From positions 2,840,501 to 2,904,500 of the forward strand of contig CANTUR010000046.1 in NCBI GenBank assembly GCA_947683625.1: a stretch of DNA of 64,000 bases, in the 5' to 3' direction. Made by a program: the position numbers and the translations under genes. Source of the DNA: Mallotus nudiflorus (taxonomy: Eukaryota; Streptophyta; Magnoliopsida; Malpighiales; Euphorbiaceae). Positions 59,151 through 64,000 of the stretch are shown one piece after another. Every line of letters begins with the position of its first letter. Within the stretch, counting starts at the first letter, position 1. The notes beneath the pieces are model-generated. The model searched no databases. It saw only the letters and a program-made list of their open reading frames with translations, and was not told where the DNA came from.

Positions 59151-59365
59151 AATTAATAAATACACTGTACAACAAATTAAATAATAATAAAAAAAAAAAA
59201 TAGACGCGAAGGTTTCGTCTTTCAGACCAAGAACAACAGCACCAGCAGCAGCAGCGAGAGAAGCACAAAGATTTAGCAAAGGAAAATAAAAATACAAAAT
59301 ATAATAACATAACATTAATAATAATAACAATAATAAACATAACATTAGAAAAGGAAAAAAAAAAA

Positions 59366-59729
59366 AAGGAGAGAAATAGAAATAGAGAGGTTCCATTGTT
59401 CATCGATCTGCTTTTCTTCGAATTCACAGATTCTTCTTCAAGTTTTCTTCGCCGATCTATTGTTTCGTTTCTCTGGTAATTTGTCCTCGCTTCCTCTTCT
59501 TTTATTCTTCTTCTTCTTTTGGATTGAAACCCTAGGGTTTCTTTTCATTCGAGTTTGTCGAATTGATTTCTCTGTTTCTTTTTATGTTTTTTGGGGGCTG
59601 TAATGTGTTTAAATACACGAATTCGTTTTCAATGAAGCGCTACATTGATATGTTCTAACGTTTTGTGGATTTGTTGAAGTTAGGGTTTTGAATTGGAGCG
59701 GATTAGCAAAGTGGAAGAGAATTTCGCAG
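59366..59729 (+). promoter_or_regulatory. ATXR3 leader exon and probable leader intron
   Basis: A GA-rich then CT-rich leader (59366-59475) ends CTCTG before GTAATTTGTCC, a good donor. T-rich intron-like sequence follows to ATTTCGCAG at 59729. The two sites would remove a 254-bp leader intron. The transcript start is not determined. The CAGCAGCAG stretch at 59238-59252 is upstream. Confidence 0.55.
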
Positions 59730-59730
59730 T

Positions 59731-59766
59731 ATGAGCATCAATAGCCCCGGGAAAGGGGAGAATTAG
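59731..59766 (+). CDS. Upstream ORF in the ATXR3 leader (11 residues)
   Basis: ATG AGC ATC begins one base after the probable leader splice acceptor, and TAG follows after 11 codons (MSINSPGKGEN). It ends 45 bp before the main start, close enough to influence reinitiation. Whether it is translated is not shown by the sequence. Confidence 0.45.
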   Translation: MSINSPGKGEN

Positions 59767-59811
59767 GGTTTCGAGTAATTTTCGTTTGGGGGTTTCCGAG
59801 GAGGGATTTCC

Positions 59812-62800
59812 ATGGGCGATGGAGGTGTCGCATGCATGCCTTTGCAGCATAATACTATCATGGAGAGGTTCCCTATTCAGGACAACAGCAGCAGCAGCAA
59901 CAACAATAATACAGCATCACTTTGCAGCAGCAGCAGCGCCGGAGGCAAAACTAGCAACAACAACAACACCACCACCATCACCACCACAAAAAATAACAAT
60001 AACAACAACAGCAATGGCGGTATAACTAACAATAGCAACAACAATGGCAACAGCACTACCAATGGCGTCAGCTCAAAGCCTAAAAAAATATTGAAGAAGG
60101 TAATTAAAGTTAAAAAGGTTGTTACGGTGAAGAAAGTAGTATCAGCAGAGAAAAGTGAATTAGGAGCCCAGAAGGCAGCAAAAATCAGCAAGGAGAAGGA
60201 AGTCAATATTGGCAAGGAAAAAGAAGCAGAGATTATCAACAAGGAGGAGGGGAAGGTTATTATTAAGGAGAAAGATGCAAAGAATAGCAAGGAAGCTGAT
60301 AATGGTTTGAGTTCTGCGGATAACAAGGTGCAGAATAATAAGGAGGAAGTTGAAGAGGGTGAGTTAGGGACTTTGAAGTGGCCACCAAAAGCAGCAGAAG
60401 TTGAAAATGGGGAGTTTGTGCCACCAGAGAAGCAAGCAAAGAGAAGTGAAACTGACAAGGGAGATTTTATTACTGGGGAGAAATGGAGGAAAGGAGATAT
60501 TGATAAAGGTGAGTTTCTTTCGTGTTCAGGCCGATGGAGAAAAGGGGATTTTGCCAGAGATGAAATCGAGAAAGGAGAGTTCATTCCAGACAGGTGGCAT
60601 AATAAAGACGATTACTGTTATAATAAATCCCGTGGCAAGTACGATACTATTAGAGATCGCACTCCACCTTCTGGAAAGTATCCCAGCGAAGACATTTATA
60701 GAAGGAAGGAGTTCAGTAGGACTGGGAGTAGTCAGCACAGTAAAAATTCTTCCAGGTGGGAAAGTGGCCTGGACAGGAATATAAGGATCAGTTCGAAAAT
60801 TGTGGATGCAGAAGGCTCATATAAGAGTGAATACAGTAATGGCAAGAATCAGGGAAGAGAGTACATTTCCGGTAACAGGTTGAAGCGATATGGTGCCGAG
60901 CCTGATGGCAATGAACGCAAACATTATGGGGATTATGCATGCGCAAAAAGCAGGAGACTTTCTGAGGATACCCCTCGATCAGCTCACTCGGAGCACTATT
61001 CTCGTCATTCTGTAGAAAGATTCTATAGAAATTCTTCCTCTTCTACCACTTCTTCAAGGATATCTTCATTGGACAAATATACGTCCAGGCATCATGAACC
61101 CACACTGTCTTCCAAAGTAGTTTATGATAGGCATGGGCGTAGTCCTGGGCATTCTGAGCGGTCCCCACGTGACAGAGCCCGTTATCATGATCACAGGGAT
61201 CGGAGTCCTGTCCGGCGGGAGAGGTCTCCCTTTTTCCGTGATAGGTCTCCCTATGTGCGTGATAGGTCTCCTTATGTACTTGAGAAGTCTCCTTATGGAC
61301 GTGAGAGGTCTCCATATGCTCGTGATAAATCCCCATATGATCGAAGTCGTCATTATGATTATAGAAGAAGTCCTGCCCATTCAGAACGGTCCTCACAGGA
61401 CCGGTACCATGATCGCAGGGATTGGACTCCAAACTTTCTGGAACGTTCCCCACTTGATCGAGGCAGACCCAATAATCACAGGGAAGCAAGCCGGAAAGGT
61501 GGTGGAGTTGAGAAAAGGAATTCGCAGGGTGCTAACAAAGGGAAGGAGGATAAACTCAGCCAGAAAGACTGTAATGGAAGAGATGCTCATTTCTTAGCTA
61601 AAGAATCTCAAGATAGAAATATTGCGCATGATATTAATGAATTGGAAGAAAAAAGTGCAAGTTTAGATTCTCACATAGAAGGGCAATCACAGAGTCCAGG
61701 CATGAATCTCAAAGAATCTCCTCATGTTGATGGGCCCCCTCCTGAAGAAATTCTATCTATGGAGGAAGACATGGATATAAGTGATACGCCTCCTCATGTC
61801 CCTGCAGTTGCTGATTCCTCCACTGGAAAATGGTTTTACCTCGACTATTTTGGCCTGGAATGTGGACCTTCAAAGTTATGTAACCTAAGGGCACTTGTGG
61901 ATGGGGGAGTTCTTGTGGCAGATCACTTGGTCAAGCATGTGGATAGTGACAGGTGGGTAACAATTGAAAATGCTGTTTCGCCATTGGTGACTTTGCATTA
62001 CCCATCTATTGTCTCGGACACTGTAACTCAGCTAGTGAGTCCTCCCGAGGCACCTGGTAATCTGTTGGCAGATAATGGAGATATAGGGCAACCTGGATAT
62101 CAGTGTGGTGAGGAAGTATCCATGACTTTACCACAACTCCTGGCCTGCCCAAATGATAGTGCTGCATCTGAGCCCTTTGAAGATCTCCATATTGACGAAA
62201 GGGTTGGAGCTTTACTGGAGGGTTTTACTGTTGTTCCTGGCAGAGAATTAGAGACCATTGGAGGTAATTGTTCTCTTAGATTGGCTTTTTTTCTTCCCTA
62301 CTGTTACAAGGTTTTGGCTAAGATTTTTATATTTTTCTATACTTTTATCATCTTGCAGAAGTTTTGCAAGTGACATTTGAGCAGGTGCCATGGGAGAGAT
62401 GTGGCCAATCAGAAGGTAAATTAACATATATTTAATTTCTTTATTTGCTAGTTTTCTTGGATCGACTTGGTGCACTTTGATTATTGTTTGAAATTGCTTC
62501 TGAGGATTTTCTTTGTACTGACAATTTGAATTTTGTTTTTTGTCTGTGTTGGAGACTCATGTTCAATCGATTTTGGAATCAGTCTATAATCCAGATGTTG
62601 TATGACATAACGGTTTTAATTTTCTGCCACTTAGGCATTTTGCTGAGATGATGTATTTTTTATTTAGGGGGAGTAACAGAAATTCCTGGGTCGTTTTAAT
62701 CTTAAAGTTGGGAAGTAGTTGCAATGAATACCTATAGAAATTGTTGGTCGGGAATATAAATATATACATTAGGTGAAAGGAGTTGCTGTTCAATTTAAGG

Positions 62801-64000
62801 ATGTTTGTTGCTTCAGCCTTAACTATGAAGCATTTATTTTCTCTGGCCTCGGTAGGAGTTCATTTGATCTCGTGCCATTTTTCTGAGTTCTTTGATTATC
62901 AATTCATTATAATCTCTGTCGCTCTTGATTTACCTTTAAATAGTATAGACTCTTGTCAATGCATTATTAGAAAGGTAGCATGTCAAAGTATGCAAAATTT
63001 TGAAATGAAGCAAATGAGAAAGAAATAAGACAGTTCAATTGGACAGGTTTTTGTTAATTTCTGGTGTTAGATACACTAAATTTCATTGGAGGCCTTTGGA
63101 CGCGCAAAGAAAGTTAATTGTATTACTATGATTTAATTCATGTTGATTGATGAGTTTGTGTTCTTGCATGCACAGGTGTCAGTTGGAAACAAGCTAGTGT
63201 TGCAGACAATAATGATGAATTATTAAGATACTCTGATGTGAAACCCAAAGAGGTTGAAGTGAGTTCAAGTGCATTCTCTGACAGGGATCAAGGTGGTGCC
63301 TGTTTTGTGGATTCTGCAGATTGGTTTTCTGGCCGATGGTCTTGCAAAGGTGGGGACTGGAAGAGGAATGATGAGACTGTCCAGGATAAATTTTCTAGAA
63401 GGAAATTTGTGCTCAGTGATGCCTACCCATTGTGCCAAATGCCGAAATCAGGGACTGAAGACCCTCGGTGGCATAGAAAAGATGATTTATATTATCCTTC
63501 TCAAAGTCGAAGGCTTGACCTGCCACCTTGGGCTTTCTCGTGCAGTGATGAGAGGAATGAATGTGGTAGTGTCAGCAGACCAGCCCTTGCTAAAACATCT
63601 ATAGTTAGAGGGGTGAAGGGGGCAACTTTACCAGTGGTCAGAATAAATGCATGTGTTGTAAAGGACCATGGTTCATTTGTTTCAGAACCACGTACAAAAG
63701 TTCGAGGAAAGGAAAGACACCCTTTAAGGTCTTCTCGAACATACCCTGCTGCTAATGATGTCAAGAGATTGATGGCAGAAGGTGATTCTCAATCCAAAAC
63801 TGATCAAGATTCTCACAGTTCTTGGAAGTCAATTTCACTCATTAATGCACCCAAAGATCGTCTTTGTACAGTGGATGATTTGCAGCTACATTTGGGTGAG
63901 TGGTACTACCTGGATGGTTCTGGGCATGAACAAGGGCCTTCATCATTTTCTGAGCTTCAAGTCATGGCAAGTCAGGGTGCTATAAAAAATTGGAGCAGTG
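59812..64000 (+). CDS. ATXR3: Histone-lysine N-methyltransferase ATXR3 (SDG2), 5' part
   Basis: The MGDGGVACMPL start is the family N-terminus, which fixes the ATG at 59812. Exons are 59812-62263, 62359-62415 (57 bp) and 63176 to beyond the window, all in phase 1 with GT-AG borders. The protein opens with Ser/Asn/Gln runs, then Lys-rich KILKKVIKVKKVVTVKKVV. Repeated acidic KGEF/GEF motifs and an Arg/Ser-rich part with RSPYVRD-type repeats (about residues 463-520) follow. Two GYF-like modules are visible: GKWFYLDYFGLECGPSKL near residue 671 and GEWYYLDGSGHEQGPSSF near residue 1077. In Arabidopsis this enzyme makes most H3K4 trimethylation. The SET domain lies outside the window. No breaks are seen. 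Confidence 0.93.
62264..62358 (+). other. ATXR3 intron 1
   Basis: Starts GTAATTG after GGAG and ends CTTGCAG before AAGTTTTGC. Reading through it meets a stop near 62373, so splicing is required. The family segment EVLQVTFEQVPWE begins right after the acceptor. Confidence 0.9.
62416..63175 (+). other. ATXR3 intron 2
   Basis: 760-bp T-rich intron, GTAAATT to GCACAG. The reading frame is kept (GQSEG then VSWKQ). No separate gene is seen in it. Confidence 0.9.

Noticed and set aside
59088..59427. Two overlapping minus-strand frames with hydrophobic, Leu/Phe-rich sequence
   Set aside because: They are reverse readings of the A-rich and GA-rich ATXR3 leader and promoter region, with no recognisable domain.
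59877..60584. 235-residue minus-strand frame opposite ATXR3 exon 1
   Set aside because: It is the shadow of the triplet-repeat and Lys-rich coding sequence; poly-Leu and Ser-Phe runs mirror the CAG/AAC and AAG codons.
61043..61489. 148-residue minus-strand frame and a plus-strand alternative frame at 61124-61597
   Set aside because: Both arise from the repeated RSPYxRD coding units of ATXR3 read in other frames.
62266..62373. Continuation of the ATXR3 exon 1 frame into a hydrophobic tail ending in FIILQKFCK
   Set aside because: This is read-through of intron 1. GT-AG sites and the family sequence after the acceptor show it is spliced out.

Overview
The window looks like nuclear DNA of a flowering plant, most likely a core eudicot. 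It has AT-rich intergenic sequence, spliced genes with GT-AG introns, Ty3/gypsy elements of two plant lineages, hAT and Mutator-like transposons, and at the right end the start of an ATXR3/SDG2 histone methyltransferase gene. I cannot fix the species; a Malpighiales-like plant is only a guess. There are no bacterial or organellar features.

About 1-43.1 kb is a nest of LTR retrotransposons. The outermost, here called D (plus strand, 29550 to about 43140), is a Tat-lineage element with pol, a reverse-strand gene and a 3' LTR; its 5' end lies left of the window. Inside it sits B0 (plus strand, 1-5953 and 25561-29549), a related element with the same layout. Inside B0 sits A (minus strand, 5954-25555), flanked by a perfect 5-bp duplication CTATC. 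Inside the 3' LTR of A sits N (minus strand, 7764-19216), a young chromovirus of Tekay/Del type flanked by GTGCA, with two 3.2-kb LTRs. A further solo LTR (36119-38186) cuts the reverse-strand gene of D. All coding regions are broken. Many stops in the old elements are former Gln codons, which fits decay by cytosine deamination.

Between the pol region and the 3' LTR, the Tat elements B0 and D carry a gene on the opposite strand. In D it clearly encodes a plant mobile domain (PMD) protein and shows introns in its own orientation. Minisatellite arrays and a polypurine tract follow before each 3' LTR.

About 43.1-55.7 kb holds older debris: an RRP15-like gene with single-base breaks and a truncated duplicate, an RNase H-like fragment, and a Mutator-like element (about 48.0-55.7 kb) into which a 4.1-kb hAT element inserted with a perfect 8-bp duplication. 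From 55.7 to 59.1 kb I see AT-rich sequence, one MITE and simple repeats.

From about 59.2 kb to the end lies the 5' part of ATXR3/SDG2 on the plus strand: leader exon, probable leader intron, a small uORF, three coding exons and two GYF-like modules. The catalytic SET domain lies beyond the window.
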